Both the position numbers and the translations under genes were made by a program. 64,000 nucleotides of DNA from DATFDN01 sp963762525 (GTDB lineage: Bacteria > Pseudomonadota > Alphaproteobacteria > Acetobacterales > Acetobacteraceae), in the NCBI GenBank assembly GCA_963762525.1, contig CAVXKT010000011.1, positions 992,001 through 1,056,000 on the forward strand, given 5' to 3'. Shown in pieces: positions 18,005 to 26,105 of this stretch (within the stretch, counting starts at the first letter, position 1; each line of letters opens with the position of its first letter). Below the pieces are notes generated by a model, which did not search any database, had not been told where the DNA came from, and saw nothing but the letters and a program-made list of their open reading frames with translations.

Positions 18005-19360
18005 GTGACGAGCGCAAAGGAAACGCGCGGTTCCGTGCTTATAGCGACGACGACCTGGTGGCCCGCCCCGGCACGATTGGCCGGTGCGTTCGCGGCTGCA
18101 GGGCTGGCCGTTGCGGCAATATGTCCTCGCGGTCATCCGTTGCGAATGCTTGATGAGCCAGGACGGCTCCTGCTCTATTCGTCTCGCCGACCGGTGCAGG
18201 CGCTGGCGCGAGCCATCGCGGCGGTGACGCCGGACCTCGTCATCCCCTGCGACGACCGCTCGACGGAGCATTGCGCCGCGCTGCACGCGCAGGGCAGCGA
18301 GCGGATGCGCGCGCTCATTACCCGCTCGATCGGTGCGTCGGCGTCATACGGCCTGTTCACCAGCCGGCATGCGCTGCTGCGAGTTGCCGCCGAGGCCGGT
18401 GCGCGCGTGCCGCCGACCGAGATCCTGCGAGGAGCGGATGACGCGCTGACGCTCGGTCTCGAACCTCCCCTGGTGATCAAAAGCAGCGGCAGTTGGGGCG
18501 GCGCCGGGGTGCGCATCGTGCACGATCGGGCCGCCACGGTGGCTGCAGTGCGTTCCCTGGGCCGCCCCTTGGGTGCGGCGCGCGCGCTGAAGCGCCTGCT
18601 GATCAATCGCGACGGGTTCTGGATTGCGCCATGGCGGGCACGGAGCATTCCGGAGGTGATTGCGCAACGCTTCGTCGCCGGTGATCCGGCCAACATCGCC
18701 GTCGCCTGCGATCGCGGCGAGGTATTGGCCGCGATCATGGTCCGGGTGCTGCGCACCCAGGGGCCGACCGGCCCGGCCACGGTCGCCGAGGTGATCGACA
18801 ATCCGGAGATTCTCGCCGCGGCGCGCCAACTGGTCCGCCGGCTTGAGCTGTCCGGCCTGCACGGGATGGACTTCGTCATCGACGCCGCGGGTGCGGCATG
18901 GCTGATCGAGTTCAACCCGCGGGCAACCCAGCTTTGTCACTATGCGACGGCGGGCGGCGTCAGCTTGGCGGAGGCACTGGTGCGGCGCTTGCGCGGGCAG
19001 CCGACGCGGACCGCCCCGCCGGCCCCGGCCGGGGCGCGGATCGCGTTCTTCCCGCAAGCTTGGCGGGCCGACGCGACCAATCCCCTGTTGCGCACCGCCG
19101 CCCATGACGTGCCCTGGGAGGAGCCGGCGCTGGTCGCCGATCTGATGCTCCCGCCCTGGCCAAATCGCGGCTTGCTGGCGCGGTCGTGGCAAACGGTCTC
19201 CGGGGCGGGCTTCGCGAACGGGTGGGCCGGCGCGGCGCCGGTGGTGCACGACGCCGCCGAGCCGCTGGCGGCCGAACGCCCGACCCGCGAGGCGGCCGCA
19301 CCGCGGGCCGCGCGAGCGCCCACCACGGCGCCGTCGACCGAGCGGGTGTCGGCCGGGTAG
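18005..19360 (+). CDS. ATP-grasp domain protein
   Basis: The 451-residue protein has a pre-ATP-grasp N-terminal domain (residues 10-100, PDLVIPCDDRST) and an ATP-grasp core with VIKSSGSWGGAGV and the metal/ATP motif WLIEFNPRATQ. Such enzymes ligate a carboxylate to an amine via an acyl phosphate. It starts at GTG 18005; an ATG at 17976 is in another frame. The last 40 residues are an Ala/Pro/Arg-rich tail without a domain. The substrate is unknown. The divergent flavoprotein at 16645-17910 is the only clue. Confidence 0.75.
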   Translation: MTSAKETRGSVLIATTTWWPAPARLAGAFAAAGLAVAAICPRGHPLRMLDEPGRLLLYSSRRPVQALARAIAAVTPDLVIPCDDRSTEHCAALHAQGSERMRALITRSIGASASYGLFTSRHALLRVAAEAGARVPPTEILRGADDALTLGLEPPLVIKSSGSWGGAGVRIVHDRAATVAAVRSLGRPLGAARALKRLLINRDGFWIAPWRARSIPEVIAQRFVAGDPANIAVACDRGEVLAAIMVRVLRTQGPTGPATVAEVIDNPEILAAARQLVRRLELSGLHGMDFVIDAAGAAWLIEFNPRATQLCHYATAGGVSLAEALVRRLRGQPTRTAPPAPAGARIAFFPQAWRADATNPLLRTAAHDVPWEEPALVADLMLPPWPNRGLLARSWQTVSGAGFANGWAGAAPVVHDAAEPLAAERPTREAAAPRAARAPTTAPSTERVSAG

Positions 19361-19365
19361 CCGGC

Positions 19366-19941
19366 TCAGTCGCGGGTCAGGCGGTGGTACTCGCGGTTCG
19401 GCATCATGTCGGTCGCGGACGCCATGCGATTAGACAGGTTGAAAAACGCAATCGTCTCCGACAGGTCGAACATGTCCTCTGGGCCGAGCCCGCTTGCGCG
19501 CAGCGCCTCCCGATCGGCGTCCTCGATCGCCCACGGTGTCGTGGTCATCTTCCAGGCGAAATCGAGCATGGCGCGCCGGCGCGCATCCAGCGGCGCCACC
19601 CGGTAATTGAACGCCAGCATCTCACCCAGTTCGGCATCGCCCGAAAGCTGTCGCACCGCCGCCCCGTGCGCGACCAGACAGTAATAACAACGGTTGGCGG
19701 AGGAGACCACAACCGCTACCATTTCGCGCTCGAGCTTCGACAGCCCCGACGGCGCCAGCATGATCTCGTTATACATGCGCATGAAGTTGCGCAGCCGCTC
19801 GGGACGCAGGCTGTAGGCGCTGTAGACGTTCGGCACGAAACCGAGCTTGCTCACGCATTTGTCCCAGATCGCGCGCAGATCGTCGTCGAGCCGCGCCGGA
19901 TCGGGCACCCCGAGTTTGGAGATGTGATCGGGCTGCGGCAT
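19366..19941 (-). CDS. AhpD-like carboxymuconolactone-decarboxylase-family protein
   Basis: The 191-residue protein has the peroxidase-related AhpD-like signature. A redox CxxC pair with trailing His is seen in ANRCYYCLVAHGAAV, preceded by the EREMVAVVVS helix. Such all-helical proteins reduce peroxides or relay thiols, and many remain uncharacterised. It lies 4 bases downstream of thiG on the same strand, so it may be co-transcribed with thiSG. It is convergent with the ATP-grasp gene. Confidence 0.8.
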   Translation of the reverse strand: MPQPDHISKLGVPDPARLDDDLRAIWDKCVSKLGFVPNVYSAYSLRPERLRNFMRMYNEIMLAPSGLSKLEREMVAVVVSSANRCYYCLVAHGAAVRQLSGDAELGEMLAFNYRVAPLDARRRAMLDFAWKMTTTPWAIEDADREALRASGLGPEDMFDLSETIAFFNLSNRMASATDMMPNREYHRLTRD

Positions 19942-19945
19942 GGTG

Positions 19946-20740
19946 CTATCGGATCAGCCCGGTGAGCGGGCTCGACGGATCGGCGCCCATCCGGCGGGGC
20001 ATCCGCCCGGCGAGATAGGAGAGCCGCCCCGCTTCCACCGCATGCCGCATCGCGCGCGCCATGCGCACCGGTTCGCGGGCATGGGCGATCGCCGAATTGA
20101 GCAGCACCGCGTCGCAGCCGAGCTCCATCGCAATGGCCGCGTCCGACGCCTGTCCGACGCCGGCATCGACGATAAACGGCACCGTAACGAGCTCACGCAG
20201 GATGCTGACCATCGCCGGGTTCTGCACCCCAAGTCCGGAGCCGATCGGCGCCCCCAGCGGCATGATCGCGACGCACCCCATCTCCTGCAGCCGCCGCGCC
20301 GCCACCGGGTCATCGGCGCAATAGACCATCACCTCGAAGCCGTCCTTGATGAGCGCCGCGGCGGCTTCGAGCGTGGCCGGCATGTCCGGATAGAGCGTCG
20401 GCGGCGGTCCCAGTACTTCCAGCTTGACCAGGTTCCAGCCGCCCGCCTCGCGCGCCAGACGCAGCGTGCGCACCGCATCGTCGGCGGTATGGCAGCCGGC
20501 GGTGTTGGGCAGATAGGTGTATCGCTTGGGGTCCACATGGTCCTGCAACATCGGCGCCTTCGGATCGGAGAGGTTCACCCGCCGCACGGCGACGGTGACG
20601 ATCTCCGCCCCGCTCGCCTCGATGGCGGCGGCGGTCTCCATCAGATCCTTGTATTTGCCGGTTCCGACGATCAGGCGCGAATGGAAGCGGCGCCCGGCAA
20701 CCGTCCAGGTATCGTCCTCCAGCGCAATGGCTCCATCCAT
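19946..20740 (-). CDS. thiG: Thiazole synthase ThiG
   Basis: The 264-residue TIM-barrel enzyme forms the thiazole phosphate of thiamine from deoxyxylulose phosphate, dehydroglycine and ThiS-thiocarboxylate. Visible marks are IVGTGKYKD near the N-terminus, VKLEVLGPPPTLYPD with the Schiff-base lysine region, and the phosphate-binding PLGAPIGSG and DAGVGQASDA. The start is ATG 20740, two bases after the thiS stop. It is intact. No TPP riboswitch pattern was found upstream of thiS. Confidence 0.92.
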   Translation of the reverse strand: MDGAIALEDDTWTVAGRRFHSRLIVGTGKYKDLMETAAAIEASGAEIVTVAVRRVNLSDPKAPMLQDHVDPKRYTYLPNTAGCHTADDAVRTLRLAREAGGWNLVKLEVLGPPPTLYPDMPATLEAAAALIKDGFEVMVYCADDPVAARRLQEMGCVAIMPLGAPIGSGLGVQNPAMVSILRELVTVPFIVDAGVGQASDAAIAMELGCDAVLLNSAIAHAREPVRMARAMRHAVEAGRLSYLAGRMPRRMGADPSSPLTGLIR

Positions 20741-20742
20741 GA

Positions 20743-20956
20743 CTAGCCTCCGCCGATGAAATGCACGATCTCGAGCAAATCCCCCGCCGCCAGCCATACT
20801 GTCGGCATAGCGCGAACGCGGCACGATCTCGCGGTTTCGCTCCACCGCCACCTTGCGGGTGTCGAGACCGAGTTCGGTCAGCAATCCGGCAACCGTGAGC
20901 GGCAACTCGAAGCGGCGTGCCTCGCCGTTGAGCGTCAGGGACACCGGGGTTCGCAT
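20743..20956 (-). pseudogene. thiS: Sulfur carrier ThiS, one frameshift
   Basis: The ubiquitin-like sulfur carrier is about 70 residues long. The first part (from ATG 20956: SLTLNGEARRF, TVAGLLTELG, VAVERNREIVPRS) is in one frame. The second part, AAGDLLEIVHFIGGG then stop at 20743, is in another, with the break near 20798. The essential C-terminal Gly-Gly is retained after the shift. One base too many (or two too few) separates the halves. A single sequencing error is at least as likely as a mutation because thiG beside it is perfect. Confidence 0.85.
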
Positions 20957-20975
20957 TTGACGGATTATCGTCTTT

Positions 20976-21002
20976 CCCCGCTGCTTCGACAAGGAAGCGG
21001 GG
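20976..21002 (-). promoter_or_regulatory. Hairpin in the thiS leader
   Basis: CCCCGCT (20976-20982) pairs with AGCGGGG (20996-21002), with an inner CTT/AAG stem. It ends 20 bases before the thiS start. It has no T-run, so it is not a clear terminator. It could act in the leader of thiSG. It does not match the TPP riboswitch. Confidence 0.3.
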
Positions 21003-21077
21003 CGAAGCTTGCCGCTCGGGCGCGCGGCTTGTAAGCTGTCTCGGTTTGCGAGACGTTCGCAACGGGAGCACCGCCGG

Positions 21078-21323
21078 ATGGGCAACGATGCCGAAATCAG
21101 CTTGATCGCCCGTCGCTGCGAGCGCGCGGTTGTCACCGCCTATCGCGAATTGCGCCAGCACGGGACCGATGATCTGAGCGCCTTCGGCGCCTGCACCGCC
21201 CTCTATCGCATCCATCACCCGGAGGCCTCGGTGGGAGAGGCGCGACGGCTGGTGGCGGAATGGATCGATCATCATCTGGTGCGCGGCGACCGCGGCCCGA
21301 CCCCGGGATGTGATTGCGGCTAA
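21078..21323 (+). CDS. Small hypothetical protein
   Basis: This 81-residue protein is unknown to me. It is mostly helical and Arg/His/Ala-rich, with three Cys residues (one at FGACTALY, two in the last five residues). ATG 21078 has GGGAG ten bases upstream. It is divergent from thiS and precedes the SOS-regulated imuA region, but its stop lies 124 bases before the LexA box, so it is a separate unit. It could be a DNA- or metal-associated small protein; nothing proves this. Confidence 0.5.
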   Translation: MGNDAEISLIARRCERAVVTAYRELRQHGTDDLSAFGACTALYRIHHPEASVGEARRLVAEWIDHHLVRGDRGPTPGCDCG

Positions 21324-21446
21324 CCCTCACCCGGTCCGGCCCCCGCAAAATCATCACCCGCCACGCCCGCCGGCCCCTGAATTGCCCTCCCACTGCGCCG
21401 GACGCCGGGTGAGGGCTGAGAGGCGCGAAGCTTCCCACCTCCTGTT

Positions 21447-21461
21447 GTTCATGCTATGTTC
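21447..21461 (+). promoter_or_regulatory. LexA (SOS) box upstream of imuA
   Basis: GTTC at 21447-21450 and GTTC at 21458-21461, separated by ATGCTAT, form an exact GTTC-N7-GTTC direct repeat. This is the known alphaproteobacterial LexA site. It ends 21 bases before the imuA ATG, where LexA would block transcription until DNA damage. Confidence 0.85.
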
Positions 21462-21482
21462 TCCTGTTCCCGAGAGGAGCCC

Positions 21483-22227
21483 ATGGCATCCGCCGCCGTC
21501 CTGCAAGAGCTTCGTCTGCGTATCGCCCGGATCGAGCATGCGCCGGCCGTGCGGGCGCGCATTCCGTTTCGGTTGGCCGCCATCGACGCGGCCTTGCCGG
21601 GCGGCGGGCTCGCCGGCGGCGCACTGCACGAGGTGGCGGGCGCCGGGCCGGAAGTGGAGCACGGTGCCGCCGCGGCGCTGTTCGTCGGCCGCCATCCTGG
21701 CGCGGCTGCGCGGGCCGGTGCTGTGGGTCATGGGCCAATCCGACCTGTTCGCCCCGGCGCTCGCCGCCGTCGGACTGGGGCCGCGGCGGGTGGTATTCGT
21801 GGAGGCCGGTTCGGTGGTGCCGGCGGCGATGGAGGAGGCGTTGCGCCAGCCGGGCCTCGCCGGCGTGGTGGGCGAGGTGGGCAAGCTCGGGCTGACCGCC
21901 GCGCGGCGGCTGCAACTCGCCGCCGAGGCGTCCGGCGTCATCGGTTTCGCACTGCGCCGTTCCCGCCGCTTCGACGATCCGGCGCTCGATGCGCCCTCCG
22001 CCGCCGTCAGTCGCTGGCGCATCGCCGCGCTGCCCTCGCCGCCGCCGCTGCTCCTGGCCCCCGCCACGCCCGGCCTCGGTCGCGCGCGCTGGCGGCTCGA
22101 CCTGGTGCGCATGCGCGGCGGCGAACCCGCTTCCTGGATCGTGGAGTCTCCCGATGCGAAGGGTCGTCTCGCTCTGGCTGCCGACCTGGCCGACCGACCG
22201 GCTCGTCCCCGCCGCCGCGCCGGATGA
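21483..22227 (+). pseudogene. imuA: Translesion mutasome protein ImuA, one frameshift
   Basis: ImuA (RecA/SulA-like) recruits ImuB and the DnaE2 polymerase for error-prone repair. The first 70 residues (ATG 21483, AGGAG just before) read RIPFRLAAIDAALPGGGL. After an extra C near 21693 the frame moves by one. It then continues WVMGQSDLFAPALAAVGLGP, GVVGEVGKLGLTAARRLQLAAE and GVIGFALRR, all diagnostic of ImuA. The combined length of about 248 residues is normal. It ends 74 bases inside imuB. One G/C-run indel is the only damage. A LexA box precedes it. Confidence 0.85.
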
Positions 22228-23656
22228 AACCCCGCTGGTCATCCGCGCCCATGACGGGCGGCGGCTGGTTCTGGCCGCCGTCGATGCGGCGGCGGCGGCG
22301 CTTGGGCTGCATCCGGGGATGCCGCTCGCCCGGGCGCGAGCGCTGGTTCCCGGGCTGGGCGTCGCCGATGCCGAGCCGGCGGCGGATGCGGCGGCGCTGC
22401 GGCGTCTGGCCGCCTGGTGTCTGCGCTACGCGCCGCTCACCGCCGCCGACCCGCCCGACAACGTGTGGATCGACGCCACCGGCTGCGCCCATCTGTTCGG
22501 CGGCGAGGCGGCCCTGCTCGCCGACCTGACCGCCCGCCTCACCCGCGCCGGCATCGCCGCCCGGGCCGCCATCGCTGATACGCCCGGCGCCGCGCACGCG
22601 CGGGCGCGTCATGGTGGCGGCGTCGTCGCCGTCGGCGGAACGGCGGCGGCGCTCGCCCCCTTGCCGGTGGCGGCGCTGCGGCTCGCGCCGGAGACGGTGG
22701 CGGCGTTGCGCGACCTCGGGCTGGCGCGGATCGGCGATCTGATGTCCGCCCATCGCGCTCCGCTGGCCCGCCGCTTCCCCGACCTCCTGGCGCAATTGGA
22801 TCGGGCGCTGGGGCGCGATCCCCGAGCCGATCACGCCGGTTCTGCCGCCGGATGCCGTGCAGCACCGGCTGGGCTTCGTCGAGCCGCTGCTGACCGCGGA
22901 GAGCTTCGCTGTCGTGATCGACGCCCTGACCGAGGCGGTCTGCGCCGCTCTCGATCGCGCCGGTCAGGGCGCCCGGCGGCTCGAGCTGCTGTTCGAGCGG
23001 GTCGACGCCACCGTGCGGACGATCCGCGTCGGCCTCGCTCGCCCCTCGCGCGCGCCCCGCCACCTCGCGCGGCTGCTCGCCGAACGGCTGGAGACGGTCG
23101 ATCCCGGCCCCGGCGTAGAGGCGATGCGGCTGGTGGTCGCGGCGGCGGAGACGCTGACGCCCACCCAGACGGCGGCGCTGGCGCAAGCCGACGAATCCGA
23201 CATCGCGCCGCTGGTGGATCGGCTGCGTAACCGCTTCGGCGCCGCGCGCGTATACCGGATGGAGCCGGTGGAGAGCGCGGTGCCCGAGCGCACCGCCCGC
23301 CGCGTCCCCGCGTTGGCGCCCCCGTCTTGACGCCCCCTGGCCGCTTCGCCTGGCCCGACCTGCCGCGCCCGGCCCGGCTACTGGCGCACCCGCAGCGCGT
23401 GCAGGCGTTGTCGGTGCTGCCCGACCATCCGCCCGCCGCCTTCGTCTGGCGGCGCGTCCGCCATCGCGTGCGCCGCGCCGACGGCCCCGAGCGCATCAAC
23501 GGCGAATGGTGGCGGCGCGACCGCGAGAGCCGGGCGGTGCGCGACTACTGGGCGGTGGAGGACGAGGCGGGACGGCGCTTCTGGCTCTATCGCAGCGGCG
23601 ACGGCGTCGATCCCGCGACCGGCGATCTGTCCTGGTATTTGCACGGACTGTTCTGA
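22154..23656 (+). pseudogene. imuB: Y-family polymerase-like ImuB, two frameshifts
   Basis: ImuB is a catalytically inert Y-family polymerase relative that bridges ImuA, DnaE2 and the beta clamp. The N-terminal part (RRVVSLWLPTWPTDRL, then a WIDATGCAHLFGGE palm segment) runs to about 22822. There an extra C in a C-run shifts the frame, and the protein continues EPITPVLPPDAVQHR. A second shift near 23320 leads into the C-terminal domain (AFVWRRVRHRV, GEWWRRD, WLYRSGDG, WYLHGLF). The total of about 500 residues is the family norm. dnaE2, which normally follows, is absent here. Confidence 0.85.
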
Positions 23657-23688
23657 CTTCTTGCATGACCCCGCACCCGCCGCCGTAA

Positions 23689-23771
23689 CCCCGGACCGTG
23701 TACACAACCAGGCCGTGATACCCCAAACCGTGTACACAATCGCGGTTGCGCACCCCAAACCGTGTACACAA
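23689..23771. repeat. Three 19-bp direct repeats with exact 32-bp period
   Basis: CCCCAAACCGTGTACACAA (first copy CCCCGGACC...) starts at 23689, 23721 and 23753, so the period is exactly 32 bases, about three helical turns. Each copy contains the palindrome GTGTACAC. The 13-base spacers differ. This, with the tandem 18-mer after it, fills the 322 bases between imuB and the cupin gene, where no gene is convincing. It looks like an operator array for a dimeric DNA-binding protein. Confidence 0.75.
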
Positions 23772-23779
23772 TCGGGGTT

Positions 23780-23815
23780 GGACTGCACCCCTGGAGTGGA
23801 CTGCACCCCTGGAGT
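23780..23815. repeat. Perfect tandem duplication of an 18-mer
   Basis: GGACTGCACCCCTGGAGT occurs twice back to back (23780-23797 and 23798-23815), immediately after the 32-bp-period array. The two copies are identical. Confidence 0.85.
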
Positions 23816-23978
23816 GAGACAGGAAAATGGGGTACGCCGTTCTTGTAGGAGAACGGATGTCGGGGGTCACTCGATCGACGGCGCGTTTGCCAGCGGACGG
23901 CTCGCTTGGCGCGTCATGCTCCCGTATGCGAGCATCGACGCCTCAATCGGGTCCAACCTCTCTCGCATTGCCGATGTG

Positions 23979-24368
23979 ATGTCCTTCGAAACCAAGCAGA
24001 TCAACAGTGCCCCCGATGCGATCGCCCCCGACGGATCGGAGGTGCGTATCCTGTGCGCGACCGCACGGGGGAGCATGGCGCAGTTCGTGCTGCCGCCGCA
24101 TGCCGTCTCCCGCGCCGTGTCGCACCGAAGCGTCGAAGAGATCTGGTGTTTCCTCTGGGGACGCGGGCGGATGTGGCGGCGGCTAGGCGAGCAGGAGGAA
24201 ATCGCCGAAGTCGGACCAGGCACGTCCGTCACCATCCCGGTCGGGACGCGGTTCCAGTTCCGCTGCGACGGAGACGAGCCGCTGGTGGCGATCGGCGTGA
24301 CGATGCCGCCCTGGCCGGGAGAGACCGAGGCTTACGCCGTCGGGGGATGTTGGGAGCCGTCCGTGTGA
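23979..24368 (+). CDS. Cupin-domain protein
   Basis: The 129-residue protein is a single small beta-barrel of the cupin type. HRSVEEIWCFLWGRGRMWRR is motif 1-like, and GPGTSVTIPVGTRFQFRC is motif 2. One His and one Glu of the usual metal set are seen (HRSVEE), so metal binding is possible but not certain. The ATG at 23979 is preferred because the fold starts soon after; an ATG at 23916 is an alternative. The repeat array at 23689-23815 lies upstream and may control it. The substrate is unknown. Confidence 0.65.
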   Translation: MSFETKQINSAPDAIAPDGSEVRILCATARGSMAQFVLPPHAVSRAVSHRSVEEIWCFLWGRGRMWRRLGEQEEIAEVGPGTSVTIPVGTRFQFRCDGDEPLVAIGVTMPPWPGETEAYAVGGCWEPSV

Positions 24369-24503
24369 GCGGCGGGAAGGCGGACCAGATACCCGCGAAC
24401 GAGATGGAGTGAGCCCAAGGACAGCTTGGCGTTGGCGCGCAATTGCCGCGGCCAGCGCCGTGCGAGACTGTGAAGGACGCCCCTGGCCGGAGCTCTGGCT
24501 GCG

Positions 24504-25352
24504 ATGACAGCATCACCCGTCTTCCGCCCCAAACCGAACGCGATCGCCGAATTGTTCGGCCGTCGCAAGTCGGTGATCGGCGTCATCCACCTGCTGCCGT
24601 TGCCGGGCTCGCCCGGCTATGACGGCCAGCCGATGGCCGCCATGACCGACTTCGCGCTCGCCGAGGCGGAGCGTTACCGCGCCGGCGGCGTGGACGGCCT
24701 GATCGTCGAGAACCACGGCGACATCCCATTCGCCAAGCCGGATCGGCTGGGACCGGAGACCGCCGCCTGCATGGCGGTGATCACCGAGGCGGTGCGCCGG
24801 GCGGTCGAGCTTGCCGATCGGGGTGAACGTGCTGGCGAACGGAGCCTTGGCGGCGCTGGCGGTCGCCAAGGCTGCCGGCGCGCGATTCGTGCGGGTCAAC
24901 CAATGGGCCAACGCCTACGTCGCCAACGAAGGTTTCATCGAGGGGCCGGCGGCCGAGGCGCCCGCTACCGGGCCTGGCTGCACGCGCAATCGGTGCGCGT
25001 CTTCGCCGACGTGCACGTCAAGCACGGCGCGCACGCCATCACCGCTGACCGCTCGCTCGGCGAGCTGGCCCGCGACGTGGAGTTCTTCGATGCCGACGTC
25101 GCCATCGTCACCGGCCAACGAACCGGCGATGCCGCCGAGCATGGATGAGTTGCGCGCCGATCGCCGCCGGTACGGCGCTGCCGGTGGTGGTCGGATCCGG
25201 CGTCACCCAAGACAATGTCGGCGACATCCTTGCAGTGGCTGACGGGGTCATCGTCGCGAGCGCGCTGAAGCGCGACGGGGTATGGTGGAACCCGGTCGAT
25301 CCGGAACGGCTGGCGGCGTTCGCCGCAGGCGGTTGCTCGCGCCCGGGACTGA
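24504..25352 (+). pseudogene. BtpA/SgcQ-family TIM-barrel protein, at least four frameshifts
   Basis: Piecing frames together gives a BtpA-family protein (PF03437-like) of about 280 residues. The pieces are SVIGVIHLLPLPGSPGYDG with VDGLIVENHGDIPF (frame from 24504), GVNVLANGALAALAVAKAAGA (from about 24815), VRVFADVHVKHGAHAI (from about 24955), and LPVVVGSGVTQDNV with VASALKRDGVWWNPVD (from about 25145). It ends with a TGA at 25350-25352. BtpA was first linked to photosystem I stability, but bacterial members probably have metabolic roles. It is convergent with the RutR-like gene. Frames change four times, so no full-length product could be made from the sequence as given. Confidence 0.7.
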
Positions 25353-25988
25353 CGGCCGGCAGCCCGCATCCGAGCAGCACCAGCCGCTCGATCAGCTCGG
25401 TGCCGGCCTCGGAAGTCCCGCGCCTCAGGCGGCGACGCCCGAGCACGACCCGGATCTGCGACCTCGAAATCGGCGTAGGTCTGCGTCATCGCCCAGAGCA
25501 CGAAGAACAGGTGCCGCGGCTCCAGCCGGCGCCATCAGGCCGCGCGCGATCCAGCCTTCGATGACGCGCGGACTTCGCCTCCACCAGCGTCCGCAGCTCG
25601 GTCCCCAGAAAGCTCCGCAGCTGCGGGGCGCCATGCAGGATTTCGTTGGCGAACACCTTGGAGGCGTCCGGGACGAGTCCGCGAATAGACCATCTTGCGG
25701 CGAATGTAGCGCGACCAGCGCCGAAGCCGGATCGCTCTCCGGCAGGATCTGGTCGGTGGCCGCCAGCCACAGCCCGAGGATGTTGTCGAGCACGGCGCGA
25801 TAGAGGCGCTTCCTTGGTCTTGAAGTAATAATGCAGGTTCGCCTTCGGCAGTCCGGCGGCCGCCGCGATCTCCGCCATGCGGGCGCCGTCGTAGCCGGCG
25901 GTCGCGAACACCCGCTCGGCGGCGGCGAGGATCCGCGCGGTCGTGCTGCCCGTCCGGTTCGCGCATCCTTGCCCGGCCGTCCATTCAT
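25353..25988 (-). pseudogene. rutR: RutR-like TetR-family regulator, several frameshifts
   Basis: The pieces assemble into a RutR-type regulator. The helix-turn-helix reads ARILAAAERVF, GARMAEIAAAAGLPKANLHYYFKTKEA. The ligand domain reads YRAVLDNILGLWLAATDQI, then VFANEILHGAP and VIEGWIARGLMAP, and finally LWAMTQTYADFEV. RutR of Escherichia coli binds uracil and thymine and then leaves its operator. The start is ATG 25988; the 3' end is approximate. At least four frame changes occur. A perfect RutR operator at 26021-26036 lies 33 bases upstream of the start, supporting the assignment and autoregulation. Confidence 0.75.
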
Positions 25989-26020
25989 CTGCGTCTCCCC
26001 AGGATATCAGCGGACCGAAC

Positions 26021-26036
26021 TTGACCATCTGGTCAA
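26021..26036. promoter_or_regulatory. RutR operator, perfect palindrome
   Basis: TTGACCATCTGGTCAA equals the described RutR consensus TTGACCA-NN-TGGTCAA at all 14 specified positions. It lies between the divergent rutR-like gene (start 25988) and the uracil-catabolism gene (start 26106). There it could control both directions. The presence of uracil or thymine would be expected to relieve repression. Confidence 0.9.
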
Positions 26037-26105
26037 CTCCATGCCTAGCTACGCGGCTAGCGTTCGCGGTTTGCAAATCGACCGCCGTGCCGGGAGACCC
26101 GAACC

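Noticed and set aside
16645..19360. Shared PTREAAA ends of the flavoprotein and ATP-grasp genes as a repeat
   Set aside because: The shared stretch is seven residues in low-complexity Ala-rich tails and the DNA similarity is short. Likely chance.
20957..21077. TPP riboswitch before thiS
   Set aside because: The CUGAGA and related conserved motifs of the thi-box were not found on the minus strand.
23689..23771. CRISPR array
   Set aside because: Only three copies, a 19-base repeat with 13-base spacers, an internal palindrome and no cas gene. The sizes do not fit any CRISPR type.
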